Below, piece after piece: positions 1-11,028 of a stretch of 64,000 nt of DNA. Within the stretch, counting starts at the first letter, position 1. Each line of letters begins with the position of its first letter. Origin of the DNA: Calothrix sp. 336/3. GTDB lineage: Bacteria > Cyanobacteriota > Cyanobacteriia > Cyanobacteriales > Nostocaceae. The notes beneath the pieces are model-generated. The model was not told the DNA's origin, ran no database searches, and saw only the letters and a program-made list of their open reading frames with translations. The translations under genes were made by a program, and so were the position numbers. Location: contig NZ_CP011382.1 in assembly GCF_000734895.2 (NCBI RefSeq), forward strand, positions 4,814,700-4,878,699, read 5' to 3'.

Positions 1-348
1 ACCAGGGTAAGCTTTATCCTTACTCACCATTACCCCTGCCACATTAAAAGCATGGGAATCTACACCACTATTTGATTTTGCTGGACTATTCCGTAAAAAT
101 ACTGCTGTGATAGAAACTGCACGATTTTTAGATACAGCTTTATCCCAACCAAACTTACCAGGACGACCAATTTCCACTTGACCGATGGCAATTTTATTAC
201 CAGTCAAATTATAAGGGGGTCTTTGCAGTTTTAAAGCATCAATACCATTTATGTCTAAAGAAGAATCCAATCTTGCCGCCATCCCTGGTATGCTGAGGCA
301 AACAGTACTTAATCCGGCAAAAAGTATCCCAACCGTCTTTTTTTTCAT
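1..348 (-). CDS. Secreted S8-like (subtilase-related) protein, N-terminal part, cut by window edge
   Basis: The minus-strand frame is open from the ATG at 348 to base 1 (116 codons), so only the N-terminus is visible. It begins with a classic signal peptide (MKKK, a hydrophobic stretch, then an A-A cleavage region near residue 25), so the product is exported. The mature part contains IAIGQVEIGRPG and VDSHAFNVAGVMVS. These resemble the start of the subtilase fold and the region around the catalytic His in cyanobacterial S8-family proteins, but the usual Asp-bearing first motif reads as Glu here. The family call is inference from these short stretches, and activity cannot be judged without the rest. 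It is divergent from rpe. A short inverted repeat lies 61 bp upstream of the start. Confidence 0.5.
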   Translation of the reverse strand, partial: MKKKTVGILFAGLSTVCLSIPGMAARLDSSLDINGIDALKLQRPPYNLTGNKIAIGQVEIGRPGKFGWDKAVSKNRAVSITAVFLRNSPAKSNSGVDSHAFNVAGVMVSKDKAYPG

Positions 349-408
349 AAACAAAAGTCAGTAATCCAACAGTCAAAACAATCTAGACAAGGGTATAGGT
401 GGTCAATA

Positions 409-425
409 GACTTCTTGCAGAAGTC
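409..425. repeat. Short perfect inverted repeat between divergent genes
   Basis: GACTTCT and AGAAGTC face each other across a 3-nt loop. No T-run follows on either strand, so it does not look like a terminator. It could be an operator or leader hairpin for the minus-strand gene that starts at 348. Confidence 0.35.
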
Positions 426-623
426 AAAAAAAGGGTAAGGGAGTGTTTCAAACCTCAACTTTTAAAGCTTCAGCATAGTCTGTCCCTTGACACAAAAAAA
501 CCTCCCCATCCCATTTCCAGGATTCATAGACTTTTTTCTCTCCATACCCGAAAAAAATATGAGCATTGACTCCATATTTTGTTACAATGCTTACAGAAAC
601 GGACGCTTAAATACCCACTAGCC

Positions 624-1331
624 ATGACCCAAACGTTATCTCAAAAGCAGATTGTAGTCGCTCCATCTATCCTCTCAGCCGATTTTAGCCGTCTAGGAGA
701 CGAAATCCGGGCAGTAGATGCTGCCGGTGCTGACTGGATTCACGTTGATGTAATGGATGGTCGCTTTGTACCTAATATTACAATAGGTCCTCTGGTCGTG
801 GAGGCAATTCGTCCAGTGACTCAGAAACCTTTGGATGTTCACTTAATGATTGTAGAACCCGAAAGGTATGTGGCTGATTTCGCCAAAGCTGGAGCGGATA
901 TCATTTCTGTACATTGCGAGCATAATGCTTCCCCCCACTTGCATCGGACTCTTTGTCAAATCAAAGAATTAGGTAAGCAAGCTGGTGTTGTACTCAATCC
1001 TTCTACTCCCCTGAATTTCATTGAGCACGTATTGGAAGTATGTGACTTAATCTTGATTATGAGTGTAAACCCCGGCTTTGGTGGTCAGAGCTTCATTCCC
1101 GCAGTAGTACCAAAAATTCGTAAACTTCGCCAGATGTGTGATGAACGTGGTTTAAATCCCTGGATTGAAGTTGATGGTGGATTGAAAGCAAATAATACCT
1201 GGCAGGTGTTAGAAGCCGGTGCAAATGCCATCGTTGCCGGTTCTGCTGTGTTCAATGCTCCCGATTATGCAGAAGCTGTGACTGCAATTCGTAATAGCAA
1301 GCGTCCGGCACCAGAGTTAGCAAAAGTTTAA
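624..1331 (+). CDS. rpe: Ribulose-phosphate 3-epimerase
   Basis: Interconverts ribulose 5-phosphate and xylulose 5-phosphate in the Calvin cycle and oxidative pentose phosphate pathway, in the cytosol. The 235-residue product is a full TIM-barrel family member. It shows APSILSADF at the N-terminus, the metal-site block [18 protein letters not shown], the phosphate-binding [10 protein letters not shown] and EVDGG near the C-terminus. The reading frame is open 15 codons further upstream, but the ATG at 624 gives the usual cyanobacterial N-terminus ([14 protein letters not shown]), so I chose it. The gene stands alone, divergent from the S8-like gene, and is followed 18 bp later by a strong terminator. 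Confidence 0.97.
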   Translation: MTQTLSQKQIVVAPSILSADFSRLGDEIRAVDAAGADWIHVDVMDGRFVPNITIGPLVVEAIRPVTQKPLDVHLMIVEPERYVADFAKAGADIISVHCEHNASPHLHRTLCQIKELGKQAGVVLNPSTPLNFIEHVLEVCDLILIMSVNPGFGGQSFIPAVVPKIRKLRQMCDERGLNPWIEVDGGLKANNTWQVLEAGANAIVAGSAVFNAPDYAEAVTAIRNSKRPAPELAKV

Positions 1332-1348
1332 ATTCTGAAATAATTAGT

Positions 1349-1386
1349 AAACGAGAGACGTACCTTAGTATATCTCTCGTTTTTTA
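1349..1386 (+). terminator. Rho-independent terminator of rpe
   Basis: A perfect 9-bp stem (AACGAGAGA with TCTCTCGTT) encloses a 14-nt loop and runs directly into a T-tract, just after the rpe stop codon. Confidence 0.85.
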
Positions 1387-1410
1387 TGGAAATATGAGAA
1401 TAGTTTTTAC

Positions 1411-1956
1411 CTAATCGAGGAAACCCATCAGCATTTGCGAATCATCGATTTCATTAGATGCTACGGGACGATTACCCATGACAGAGTAGGTTTCGGAAAC
1501 AACAAGTGCACTGGAAGCAATGGGACGAATACCTGAAAGATTGATGGTATCAACTACATGCATGGTATTGGCTGTAATCGGACGTACTCCCATGATATTC
1601 AGGGTTTCCACAACCTGTAAATGGCTGATACCAACAGGACGATTACCCATGACGTTGTAGGTTTCAGAAACTTGTAAACCACTGGCAGCGATGGGGCGAA
1701 TCCCTGATACAGCCAAGGTTTCTGCCACTTCGATTTCACTTGCGGCAATGGGACGAATCCCTGATACAGCCAAAGTATCTTTGACTTCTAACTTGTTGCT
1801 AGACTCCTTCTGCACTGGCATATCTTTTGCTGTTTCCTTTTCTGTTGTTTTTGCTGTTTGACCTTGATTATTTTCTGCTTCCACTGTCGCTTCTCCCTTG
1901 AGTCTTGCCCGTCTTTGTCGAGGACTGGTGTCCTTGCCAGTGCTATTGATACTCAT
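1411..1956 (-). CDS. Protein with six 19-residue tandem repeats, function unknown
   Basis: I do not recognise a named family. The 181-residue product has a charged, low-complexity N-terminal 55 residues (a basic PRQRRARLK stretch, then E/K/T-rich). Six full 19-residue repeats follow at about 56-169, and a degenerate seventh ends in MLMGFLD. The repeat consensus is roughly hydrophobic-x-V-x-[ED]-T-[LY]-x-V-[MS]-G-[IN]-R-P-[IV]-x-x-x. Repeats 1 and 2 are nearly identical in protein and DNA, which suggests recent 57-bp duplication, and the G-I-R-P and G-N-R-P versions are mixed along the chain. Regular spacing with buried V/T/V positions suggests a solenoid or repetitive beta structure (inference). 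There is no signal peptide or membrane segment. The start is an ATG with an AGGTGTCAG-type purine-rich stretch upstream. It is convergent with rpe. Confidence 0.75.
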   Translation of the reverse strand: MSINSTGKDTSPRQRRARLKGEATVEAENNQGQTAKTTEKETAKDMPVQKESSNKLEVKDTLAVSGIRPIAASEIEVAETLAVSGIRPIAASGLQVSETYNVMGNRPVGISHLQVVETLNIMGVRPITANTMHVVDTINLSGIRPIASSALVVSETYSVMGNRPVASNEIDDSQMLMGFLD

Positions 1957-2200
1957 AACCTGACACCTCCGGATTATTAATTGGATTTTACAATAGTTCT
2001 GAGAAAATCAAATTTTTCTATATATTTGAGTGTAACTTTAAACAAGCTTGTAGTATTATAAGTCTTTTGCATAACTTTATATAAGTAAAGTTAAACACTT
2101 AACATAAGTCCTAGAAAAGCAATAGTGATATCATCTCACCCTTTCCCCCTTTGTTCCCATCTTCAGCTACCATAGTCAAGGGTGTTGATAGTACATATGT

Positions 2201-4204
2201 ATGGATAAGTTTTCTTTACAAGCTCCCTTTAGTCCGACTGGTGATCAACCGCAGGCGATCGCCCAATTATTAAAAAGTGTAAATGCTGGCGATCGCTATC
2301 AAACCTTGCTTGGTGCTACGGGAACAGGTAAAACATTTACTATTGCCTCAGTCATCGAGAAAGTTGGCAGACCAACCCTAGTCCTTGCTCATAATAAGAC
2401 TTTAGCGGCACAATTATGTAATGAGTTGCGGGATTTTTTCCCAAAAAATGCGGTGGAATATTTCGTTAGTTATTACGATTATTATCAGCCAGAAGCCTAT
2501 ATCCCGGTGACTGATACCTATATTGAAAAGACAGCATCGATTAATGAAGAAATTGATATGCTGCGACATTCTGCCACGCGATCGCTGTTTGAACGTCGGG
2601 ATGTGATAGTTGTTGCTTCCATTAGCTGTATCTATGGTTTGGGTATGCCTGCGGAATACCTGAAAGCAGCCATTCCGTTTCAAGTTGGTATGGAAGTTAA
2701 TTACAGAGAAATACTGAAGTCATTAGTAGCAATTCAATATACGCGCAATGATTTAGAAATGACACGGGGACGCTTTCGAGTTCGGGGAGATGTGTTAGAA
2801 ATTGCTCCTGCTTATGAAGATAGAATTGTCCGTGTAGAGTTTTTTGGTGATGAAATCGACGCAATTCGCTACATAGATCCAGTCACGGGAGAAATCATCC
2901 AAAATTTAGAAAGAATTAATTTATACCCTGCTCGCCACTTTGTCACCCCAGTAGAGCGTCTCGAAATTGCCTGCAACGATATCACCGCAGAACTCAAAGA
3001 GCAAAAAACCCAACTAGAAACATTAGGAAAGCTTTTAGAAGCGCAACGTATCGACCAACGTACCCGTTATGATATCGAAATGTTGAGTCAGGTAGGTTAC
3101 TGCAATGGTGTAGAAAATTACTCCCGTCATTTAGCAGGGAGACAAGCAGGAGAACCACCGGAATGTTTAATTGATTATTTCCCTAATGATTGGTTATTGG
3201 TAATAGATGAATCTCATGTTACCGTACCTCAAATTCGAGGAATGTACAATGGCGATCAGGCTAGAAAGAAAGTCTTAATTGACCATGGTTTTCGTTTACC
3301 TAGTGCTGCGGATAATCGTCCTTTGAAAGCAGAAGAATTTTGGCAGAAAGTTAATCAATGTATCTTTGTTTCTGCTACTCCTGGAGAGTGGGAAATTGAA
3401 ATATCCCAAGATAATATAGCCGAACAAATTATTCGCCCGACGGGAGTAATTGACCCAGAAATTAATGTTCGTCCTACGGAAGGACAAATTGATGATTTGT
3501 TAGGGGAAATTAAAGATAGAGTCAAACTTCAGGAAAGAGTTTTGATTACAACTCTCACTAAACGTATGGCAGAAGATTTGACCGAATACTTGGAAGATAA
3601 TGGGATTCGTGTCAGATATTTACACTCAGAAATAAATTCTATTGAACGCATCGAAATTATCCAAGATTTACGAGAAGGTAAATTTGATGTGTTAGTGGGT
3701 GTCAACTTATTACGGGAAGGTTTAGATTTACCAGAAGTTTCCCTTGTAGTCATTCTTGATGCTGACAAAGAAGGTTTTCTGCGTGCAGAACGCTCACTGA
3801 TTCAAACCATTGGAAGAGCTGCCCGTCATATTCGTGGTAAGGCGATTTTATATGCTGATAATTTGACAAAAAGTATGGTGAAAGCCATTGATGAAACCGA
3901 AAGAAGACGCGGTATTCAAACAGCATATAATCAAATTCATGGTATTACACCCCAACCCATTGCTAAGAAAAAATCTAGTAATGCTATTCTTTCATTCTTA
4001 GAAGTTTCTCGACGCTTAAATGCTACGGATTTACAGATAGTAGAAGAGCATTTAGATGAGATTCCTTTAGAAAATATTCCACAGCTAATTACTCAGTTAG
4101 AATCTCAAATGAAAGAAGCTGCAAAAAAATTACAGTTTGAAGAAGCCGCAAAATTACGCGATAGAATTAAGCAGTTACGAGACAAATTAGTTGGTCGAAA
4201 TTAA
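2201..4204 (+). CDS. uvrB: Excinuclease ABC subunit B
   Basis: DNA helicase-like damage-verification subunit of nucleotide excision repair, working with UvrA and UvrC. At 667 residues it is the normal family length. It shows the N-terminal [13 protein letters not shown] block, Walker A GATGTGKT at about 38-45, the beta-hairpin region [12 protein letters not shown], the DESH Walker B box, the helicase motif QTIGRAARH and a C-terminal UVR domain (about 628-663) that contacts UvrC. The ATG at 2201 is preceded by a short palindrome ACATATGT. The next gene starts 4 bp after the stop, so the two are probably cotranscribed. Confidence 0.98.
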   Translation: MDKFSLQAPFSPTGDQPQAIAQLLKSVNAGDRYQTLLGATGTGKTFTIASVIEKVGRPTLVLAHNKTLAAQLCNELRDFFPKNAVEYFVSYYDYYQPEAYIPVTDTYIEKTASINEEIDMLRHSATRSLFERRDVIVVASISCIYGLGMPAEYLKAAIPFQVGMEVNYREILKSLVAIQYTRNDLEMTRGRFRVRGDVLEIAPAYEDRIVRVEFFGDEIDAIRYIDPVTGEIIQNLERINLYPARHFVTPVERLEIACNDITAELKEQKTQLETLGKLLEAQRIDQRTRYDIEMLSQVGYCNGVENYSRHLAGRQAGEPPECLIDYFPNDWLLVIDESHVTVPQIRGMYNGDQARKKVLIDHGFRLPSAADNRPLKAEEFWQKVNQCIFVSATPGEWEIEISQDNIAEQIIRPTGVIDPEINVRPTEGQIDDLLGEIKDRVKLQERVLITTLTKRMAEDLTEYLEDNGIRVRYLHSEINSIERIEIIQDLREGKFDVLVGVNLLREGLDLPEVSLVVILDADKEGFLRAERSLIQTIGRAARHIRGKAILYADNLTKSMVKAIDETERRRGIQTAYNQIHGITPQPIAKKKSSNAILSFLEVSRRLNATDLQIVEEHLDEIPLENIPQLITQLESQMKEAAKKLQFEEAAKLRDRIKQLRDKLVGRN

Positions 4205-4208
4205 TCAT

Positions 4209-5003
4209 ATGAATACTCAAACACGTTCCAATTCTCCAGATATTTACTCAGTTTTGAGTCAAGTTCAACGCTTACGAGTTAGCGATGGAGAGATGAAACC
4301 CTTTTTAACTGATTGTGCAAATAATTCACAGTTACTTGTATTAATTTGGTCACAACTGGGAGATTTTGATAATTTAGAATATGCTTGGTGGTTGGGAAGA
4401 GAAAAAGAAAAGCTAGAAGCCAAGGGAATCACAATTCGTGCAATTGGAATTGGCGATCGCAATTCTGGTATCAAGTTTTGTGAGTACACGGGATTCCCTC
4501 AAGAATGGTTATTTGTGGATTCTCAAGCTGAAATTCATCAAACTTTAGGTCTTTATCCTGGTTTATCCATGCAATTCCCCTTACTTTCCACCTCACAAAA
4601 AGCTTGGTTAAATTTAATTTTAATGTGTGCAGGAATTGCTAGTCCTGGAACTTTGCGGGAAGTTTTTCGGGGTTACAAAGGTGATAAAAAAGCTCCGCAG
4701 TTAATTGCTGATGCAGAAGTTGTTAAGGGTACACCTTTACCACCAATCAAAGGTGCATTTTTTAAATTTGCTGGAGGAAATGGCTTTCAGCGTCCCTTTG
4801 AACTAGCAACTCTACGTTTGCGAAACATGACTGAAGTTTTAAGCAACTGGAATACTTATGTTCCCGACTCATCTTATTTGACACAACGGGGAGGAACTTT
4901 TCTCTTTGATTCCCAAGGTAATTTAATTTACGAACATCGCGATCGCGGTATTCTTGGTTTTGCTGAAAATATGAGTAATCCCTTATCTTTTTTGGATATA
5001 TAA
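4209..5003 (+). CDS. Peroxiredoxin-like (AhpC/TSA-type, PRXL2) protein lacking the usual active-site Cys
   Basis: The 264-residue product has the layout of the peroxiredoxin-like family common in cyanobacteria and plastids. A beta strand LLVLIWSQLGDFDNLEYAW is followed by the helix-strand KLEAKGITIRAIGIGD, and a C-terminal stretch GGTFLFDSQGNLIYEHRD is typical of thioredoxin folds. The position where peroxiredoxins carry the peroxidatic Cys reads Ser-Gln-Leu-Gly, so ordinary peroxidase chemistry at that site is doubtful. I chose the ATG at 4209, 4 bp after the uvrB stop; an in-frame upstream start at 4191 would overlap uvrB. Cotranscription with uvrB is likely from spacing. The link to DNA repair is only positional. 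Confidence 0.8.
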   Translation: MNTQTRSNSPDIYSVLSQVQRLRVSDGEMKPFLTDCANNSQLLVLIWSQLGDFDNLEYAWWLGREKEKLEAKGITIRAIGIGDRNSGIKFCEYTGFPQEWLFVDSQAEIHQTLGLYPGLSMQFPLLSTSQKAWLNLILMCAGIASPGTLREVFRGYKGDKKAPQLIADAEVVKGTPLPPIKGAFFKFAGGNGFQRPFELATLRLRNMTEVLSNWNTYVPDSSYLTQRGGTFLFDSQGNLIYEHRDRGILGFAENMSNPLSFLDI

Positions 5004-5197
5004 ATTACATCAGAATGATATTTTTTCTTACAGAGTTGGAAAGTTAGGGAGAAACTATCTAGAAGGTCCAGAAAAAAACAGCGATCGCCATATTTTCCAG
5101 ATATCATGAACAATTCCCTCCTAATGTTCTGAAAACAACGACAAACCACACCCTCACAGGCTATATTGCAGATAAGCCACACTGAGGAAAAACACCT

Positions 5198-5875
5198 GTG
5201 TTTCCCCTATACGACGAAAACCCGACACGCATAACCCCCTTTATTACCTATGGATTGATTGGGATGAATGTCCTAATTTTTATCCATGAATTTAGTTTAT
5301 CTGCCCCCGAACTAGAGACTTTTCTAGATATGTATGCAGTCATTCCCCGGCAACTAACCAACGATTTTGCTAGTGAATGGATAACATTATTCTCTTCCCA
5401 ATTTTTACACGGCGGCTGGTGGCACTTATTATCAAATATGTTGTTTCTCTGGGTATTTGGTAATAATATTGAAGACCGCATGGGGCATATTAAATACTTA
5501 ATTTTTTATCTAATTTGTGGTGCCTTAGCTGCCCTCTGTCAATGGTTTATCGGGATTAATTCCACAATTCCTTCCCTCGGTGCAAGTGGGGCAATATCAG
5601 GAGTTTTGGGAGCTTACATCATTCGTTTTCCCCAAGCCAATATTGTCACATTAATATTTTTAGGCTTCTTTGTCACAACAATTAGAATATCTGCCCTGTT
5701 CATCATCGGATTCTTTTTTATTCAAAATGTCATTTCTGGTGTTGTCAGTCTACAACAAGCAGCTAGAATGACCATGGAAACAGGAGGAGTCGCTTATTGG
5801 GCACACATTGGCGGTTTTGTTTTCGGAATTTTACTTTCCCCCTTCTTTGGTTTATTTCGCCAGGATGATTATTAA
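5198..5875 (+). CDS. Rhomboid-family intramembrane serine protease
   Basis: Predicted polytopic membrane protease of 225 residues, close to the minimal six-helix rhomboid core. The catalytic dyad is visible: Ser130 in GASGAISG and His203 in AHIGGFVFG. The conserved L1-loop/TM2 block HGGWWHLLSNMLFLWVFG (about 71-88) and the membrane-end GNNIEDRMGH are also there. Translation is taken from a GTG at 5198; no nearby ATG gives the canonical N-terminus MFPLYDENPTR, which is typical of this cyanobacterial/actinobacterial subfamily. Substrates cannot be inferred. It is convergent with the phosphatase gene, with a HIP1-rich hairpin between them. Confidence 0.93.
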   Translation: MFPLYDENPTRITPFITYGLIGMNVLIFIHEFSLSAPELETFLDMYAVIPRQLTNDFASEWITLFSSQFLHGGWWHLLSNMLFLWVFGNNIEDRMGHIKYLIFYLICGALAALCQWFIGINSTIPSLGASGAISGVLGAYIIRFPQANIVTLIFLGFFVTTIRISALFIIGFFFIQNVISGVVSLQQAARMTMETGGVAYWAHIGGFVFGILLSPFFGLFRQDDY

Positions 5876-5937
5876 ATCCCTGATTAGGAAGTATTTTCTG
5901 TTGAACTCCTACTGAATTGTTTTGCTGCAAGTATGAC

Positions 5938-5976
5938 AGAGCGATCGCCATCCTTCTACCGCACAGCGATCGCTCT
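5938..5976. terminator. Strong hairpin between convergent genes, built from two HIP1 sites
   Basis: An 11-bp perfect stem (AGAGCGATCGC with GCGATCGCTCT) encloses a 17-nt loop, and each arm contains a HIP1 octamer. It sits between the stops of the rhomboid and phosphatase genes. Neither strand has a clear U-tract after it, so termination or 3'-end protection is inferred from position only. Confidence 0.45.
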
Positions 5977-5984
5977 ATAAAAAC

Positions 5985-6461
5985 TCAACCTTGAGTCGTC
6001 ATCTCATCCAGTAACCCTGTACAAGCATCAACCAGTAAATCAATCACCAGATTAAAACCCTCCGCACCCCCATAATAGGGATCAGGTACTTCCTTCAAGG
6101 AGTGCTGAGTGCAAAAATCACACATTAATTTCACTTTATGCCGATACTGACCCGTAGAGTCAAAATAGAGGATATCTCGATAATTATCCTCATCCATAGC
6201 TAGAATCAAGTCAAACTCCTGGAAATCTGACTTATCAAACTGACGCGCACGTCCACGCATTTTAATTCCCAACTTTTGAGTTGCGGCAGCGCTCATACGA
6301 CGATCAGGAGAACTACCAATATGGTAGCCAGATGTCCCAGCAGAGTCACAAACAAACTCATCACTTAATCCTTTTTGCTCAATCAAGTGATTCATGATGT
6401 TCTCTGCTGCTGGCGATCGGCAAATATTACCCAAACAAACAAATAGCAGTTTCTGTGGCAT
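5985..6461 (-). CDS. Low-molecular-weight protein-tyrosine phosphatase (Wzb/Etp-like)
   Basis: Cytosolic phosphatase of 158 residues, normal for the family. The P-loop CLGNICRSPAAE starts at residue 9 and gives the C-X5-R catalytic signature. The acid/base Asp lies in the DPYYGG motif near residue 127, and the substrate-recognition stretch FDLILAMDEDNYRDI is present. Family members often reverse bacterial tyrosine-kinase phosphorylation in exopolysaccharide export. A Wzc-like protein is encoded 16 kb away, but it lacks an intact P-loop, so a pairing is not supported. The ATG start is clear. Confidence 0.93.
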   Translation of the reverse strand: MPQKLLFVCLGNICRSPAAENIMNHLIEQKGLSDEFVCDSAGTSGYHIGSSPDRRMSAAATQKLGIKMRGRARQFDKSDFQEFDLILAMDEDNYRDILYFDSTGQYRHKVKLMCDFCTQHSLKEVPDPYYGGAEGFNLVIDLLVDACTGLLDEMTTQG

Positions 6462-6532
6462 AAATAACCGCTTTAAATATAGCCATGTAGTCAGTAGTCT
6501 ATAGTCTCAGACTTTTTGAATTTTAGCTGTAG

Positions 6533-6567
6533 ACCATTGACTATTGACCATTGACTATTAACTATTA
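6533..6567. repeat. Heptanucleotide tandem repeat (STRR type)
   Basis: Five 7-bp units in a row: ACCATTG, ACTATTG, ACCATTG, ACTATTA, ACTATTA. Short tandemly repeated heptamers of this kind are characteristic of heterocystous cyanobacteria. It abuts the stop codon of the ebfC-like gene. Confidence 0.8.
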
Positions 6568-6568
6568 A

Positions 6569-6916
6569 CTAAAATCCAGGTAATTCTAAACCACTCGTCA
6601 AATCTTCCATACGTTCCCGCATGGTTGCTGTGGACTTATTGTAAGCATCCTTCATGGCTGCTGTCACCAAATCAGATAGAACCTCTACACCTTCACCCAA
6701 AGCATCGGCAGAAATTTCCACGCGCTTTGGTTCTTGGTTGCCACTAACGATGACTTTCACCAAACCACCGCCAGCTTCCCCTTGAATTTCCATTTGCTCC
6801 AATTCTTCTTGGAGACGCTTGGCACCTTCTTGTACCTGTTGTGCTTTTTTAAAGGCTTCGGCTAGTTCTTTCATCTTACCTAAGCCAAAGCCACCAAATC
6901 CTTTTCCACCAGTCAT
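6569..6916 (-). CDS. YbaB/EbfC-family nucleoid-associated protein
   Basis: Small homodimeric DNA-binding protein of 115 residues. A Gly-rich N-terminus ([15 protein letters not shown]) leads into the family's long helix [20 protein letters not shown], then the central sheet [21 protein letters not shown], then the C-terminal helix with [14 protein letters not shown]. This is the full family architecture. The Gly-rich N-terminal extension is usual in cyanobacterial members. It is upstream of, and probably independent from, the phosphatase gene, with a heptamer repeat between the two. There is no recR or dnaX neighbour as seen in many other bacteria. Confidence 0.93.
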   Translation of the reverse strand: MTGGKGFGGFGLGKMKELAEAFKKAQQVQEGAKRLQEELEQMEIQGEAGGGLVKVIVSGNQEPKRVEISADALGEGVEVLSDLVTAAMKDAYNKSTATMRERMEDLTSGLELPGF

Positions 6917-8622
<1,706 letters not shown>

Positions 8623-8690
8623 TCAAGACAGGGAAACACAAGGGGGAAGGGGGAAAGGGAAAAGTTATTTTTGTTAACTGTCAACTCTTA

Positions 8691-8711
8691 CCCATCACCC
8701 ATCACCCACCA
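8691..8711. repeat. Short heptamer repeat (CCCATCA x2 plus CCCACCA)
   Basis: Three tandem 7-bp units between serS and rseP, another STRR-like run. A purine-rich AGGGGGAAGGGGGAAAGGG stretch lies just upstream. Confidence 0.55.
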
Positions 8712-8784
8712 CTAATTACCTAATTCTTGACGCTTCCTTTAAAATTAGAAGAGTCTAGGTGATTTGTTTCCATTTATTTTTTCT

Positions 8785-9870
8785 ATGTCAGTTTTAGCGG
8801 CGATCGCAGTCTTAGCTGTTTTAATCCTGGTTCATGAATTAGGTCATTTTATTGCAGCTCGGTCTCAAGGTATTCATGTCAATCGGTTTTCCCTGGGTTT
8901 TGGTCCAGTGATTTGGAAATATCAGGGTGAGGAAACAGAGTATGCTGTCCGTGCTTTCCCCCTGGGTGGATTTGTCGGTTTCCCAGATGATGATCCTGAT
9001 TGTTCCATTCCAGCTAATGATCCCAATTTGTTGCGAAATCGTCCCATTTTAGATCGGGCGATCGTTATCAGTGCTGGGGTAATTGCGAATTTAATCTTTG
9101 CCTATTTTCTTCTAGTTGGGCAAGTCGCTTTTGTCGGTATTGCCCAAGCAACAGAACCAGGAGTTTTGATTCAAGAATTAGCCCCTGATGCTAGTCTAGT
9201 TGCTACCAATGCTGGCATTAAAGCTGGAGATATTATCATTGCGGCAAATAATCAAAAATTTGGCACATCGCTCCAAGAAATCGAAAATTTACGAGACATC
9301 ATCAAAAATAACCCTGGTAATTCCATTCAAATAGGTATTTTACGGGGGAGTGAAAACCTGACGTTGACAGTGACTCCAGAAGCGAAAGCTAATGGTGGCA
9401 GCATCGGTATCAAACTGTCTAATAATGGGCGAATTGTTCGCAAAGCTGTAAAAAATCCAGTAGAAGCATTCAACCAAGGAGCTACCGAATTTCAGCGAAT
9501 TATTACCATGACTTTTTCGGGATTTAAGCAACTAATCACCAACTTTGGTGAAACTGCTAGTCAAGTTGCTGGACCCGTGAAAATTGTGGAAATTGGCGCA
9601 AATATCGCCCAAAACGATACTGGTAGTTTATTCTACTTTGGCGCTTTAATTAGCATTAATCTGGCAATCATTAATATTCTCCCCCTACCAGCCCTAGATG
9701 GCGGACAACTTGCTTTCCTATTCATTGAAGGATTAAGGGGTAAACCCTTGCCGAACCGGATTCAAGAAGGTGTCATGCAAACTGGTTTAATGTTACTGTT
9801 AGGCTTAGGTATTTTTCTGATTGTGAAGGAAACCACGCAGTTGCAGTGGGTACAGAAGTTATTTCAGTGA
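8785..9870 (+). CDS. rseP: Site-2 intramembrane zinc metalloprotease RseP
   Basis: Membrane-embedded M50 protease that cleaves transmembrane substrates such as anti-sigma factors. The zinc motif HELGH follows the first hydrophobic segment (about residues 2-18). A single PDZ domain spans roughly 120-200, and the C-terminal NILPLPALDGGQ supplies the third zinc ligand, with two more membrane helices around it. The frame could start at a TTG at 8764 (seven extra residues), but ATG at 8785 gives the family's usual MSVLAAIAVLAVLILVHELGH-like start, so I prefer it. The product is 361 residues. The stop codon overlaps the GTG of nth in a GTGA, so the two genes are likely translationally coupled. Confidence 0.94.
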   Translation: MSVLAAIAVLAVLILVHELGHFIAARSQGIHVNRFSLGFGPVIWKYQGEETEYAVRAFPLGGFVGFPDDDPDCSIPANDPNLLRNRPILDRAIVISAGVIANLIFAYFLLVGQVAFVGIAQATEPGVLIQELAPDASLVATNAGIKAGDIIIAANNQKFGTSLQEIENLRDIIKNNPGNSIQIGILRGSENLTLTVTPEAKANGGSIGIKLSNNGRIVRKAVKNPVEAFNQGATEFQRIITMTFSGFKQLITNFGETASQVAGPVKIVEIGANIAQNDTGSLFYFGALISINLAIINILPLPALDGGQLAFLFIEGLRGKPLPNRIQEGVMQTGLMLLLGLGIFLIVKETTQLQWVQKLFQ

Positions 9871-10520
9871 ACAGTACAGCCAAGAGATTAACGAAAAAGC
9901 AACGGGCGCTAGAAATTCTCGCACGCCTGAAGTTGCTTTATCCTGATGCCACCTGTTCTTTAAATTACTCCACCCCCATCCAGTTACTGGTGGCAACAAT
10001 TCTTTCCGCTCAATGCACCGACGAACGAGTAAATATGGTGACACCTGCCCTGTTTGCTCGGTTTCCGGATGCTGCCACTATGGCTGCGGCTGATTTGACT
10101 GAGTTAGAAACCCTTGTCCGCTCTACGGGGTTTTATCGTAACAAGGCAAAAAATATTCAAGCCGCCTGCCAGAAAATTGTCCGGGAATTTGGGGGTGAAA
10201 TCCCTCCGCAAATGGAACTGTTAATTCAGCTACCAGGTGTCGCGCGCAAAACTGCAAATGTCGTCTTGGCACATGCTTTTGGGATTAATGCTGGGGTCAC
10301 AGTTGATACTCATGTGAAACGTTTAACTCAACGCCTTGGTCTAACGAAGCACACGGATCCGGTTAACATTGAGAAAGATTTGATGCGGTTGTTACCTCAA
10401 CAAGATTGGGAAAATTGGTCAATTCGTTTGATATATCATGGTCGGGCAGTGTGTAAAGCCAGAAAACCCCATTGTGATACTTGTCAATTTGTTGATTTAT
10501 GTCCTTCTCGAGAGTATTGA
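9867..10520 (+). CDS. nth: Endonuclease III (DNA glycosylase/AP lyase)
   Basis: Removes oxidised pyrimidines in base excision repair. The helix-hairpin-helix LPGVARKTANVVLAHAFG contains the catalytic Lys, followed by VDTHVKRL with the catalytic Asp. The C-terminus has the C-X6-C-X2-C-X5-C 4Fe-4S loop (CKARKPHCDTCQFVDLC). I place the start at the GTG overlapping the rseP stop (GTGA, 217 residues). A GTG at 9846 would add seven residues and overlap rseP by 25 bp. Cotranscribed with rseP; this neighbour pair also occurs in other cyanobacteria to my knowledge. Confidence 0.95.
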   Translation: MNSTAKRLTKKQRALEILARLKLLYPDATCSLNYSTPIQLLVATILSAQCTDERVNMVTPALFARFPDAATMAAADLTELETLVRSTGFYRNKAKNIQAACQKIVREFGGEIPPQMELLIQLPGVARKTANVVLAHAFGINAGVTVDTHVKRLTQRLGLTKHTDPVNIEKDLMRLLPQQDWENWSIRLIYHGRAVCKARKPHCDTCQFVDLCPSREY

Positions 10521-10634
10521 TTGAGTTTGTTGGTAAGAGTGGGATAAAAAATCCATAAATTTACCTTGAACTCACTCAGACAGGAAGAAATCACCTAAGA
10601 TGGAAAATGCTGTCAAATTTTAGTTTTTGGATGT

Positions 10635-10937
10635 ATGGCAAAAAAAAGTATGATTGAGCGCGAGAAGAAACGCGCGAAGTTAGTAGAAAAGTATGCTGCA
10701 AAGCGGGAAGCTTTGTTAGAAGAATTTAGAACTGCGGAATCTCCCTTAGACAAATTAGAGATTCACCGTCAGATTCAACAATTACCCCGCAACAGTGCCC
10801 CCTGTCGTCGTCACAACCGTTGCTGGCTTACAGGTCGTCCTAGAGGTGTTTACCGCGACTTTGGACTATCTCGTAACGTTTTGCGGGAATGGGCACACGA
10901 AGGGCTGTTACCAGGGGTTGTGAAGTCTAGTTGGTAA
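10635..10937 (+). CDS. rpsN: 30S ribosomal protein S14
   Basis: Small-subunit head protein of 100 residues, the long zinc-free (C-minus) form. A basic N-terminus ([16 protein letters not shown]) is followed by the conserved [34 protein letters not shown] block that packs against 16S rRNA near S3 and S10. The CxxC pairs of the zinc form are absent, as expected for cyanobacteria. It is a stand-alone gene, also normal in this phylum. Confidence 0.97.
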   Translation: MAKKSMIEREKKRAKLVEKYAAKREALLEEFRTAESPLDKLEIHRQIQQLPRNSAPCRRHNRCWLTGRPRGVYRDFGLSRNVLREWAHEGLLPGVVKSSW

Positions 10938-11028
10938 AGGATTAGAGATTGAGAAGTTGGGATTGCTTAGTCTAATTTAATCACTGTTAAATTTTGACTT
11001 AGACCCCAATCTCCAAAAATCGTAGATT

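Noticed and set aside
579-623. Upstream extension of rpe
   Set aside because: The extra 15 residues are not part of the family, and the ATG at 624 gives the conserved N-terminus.
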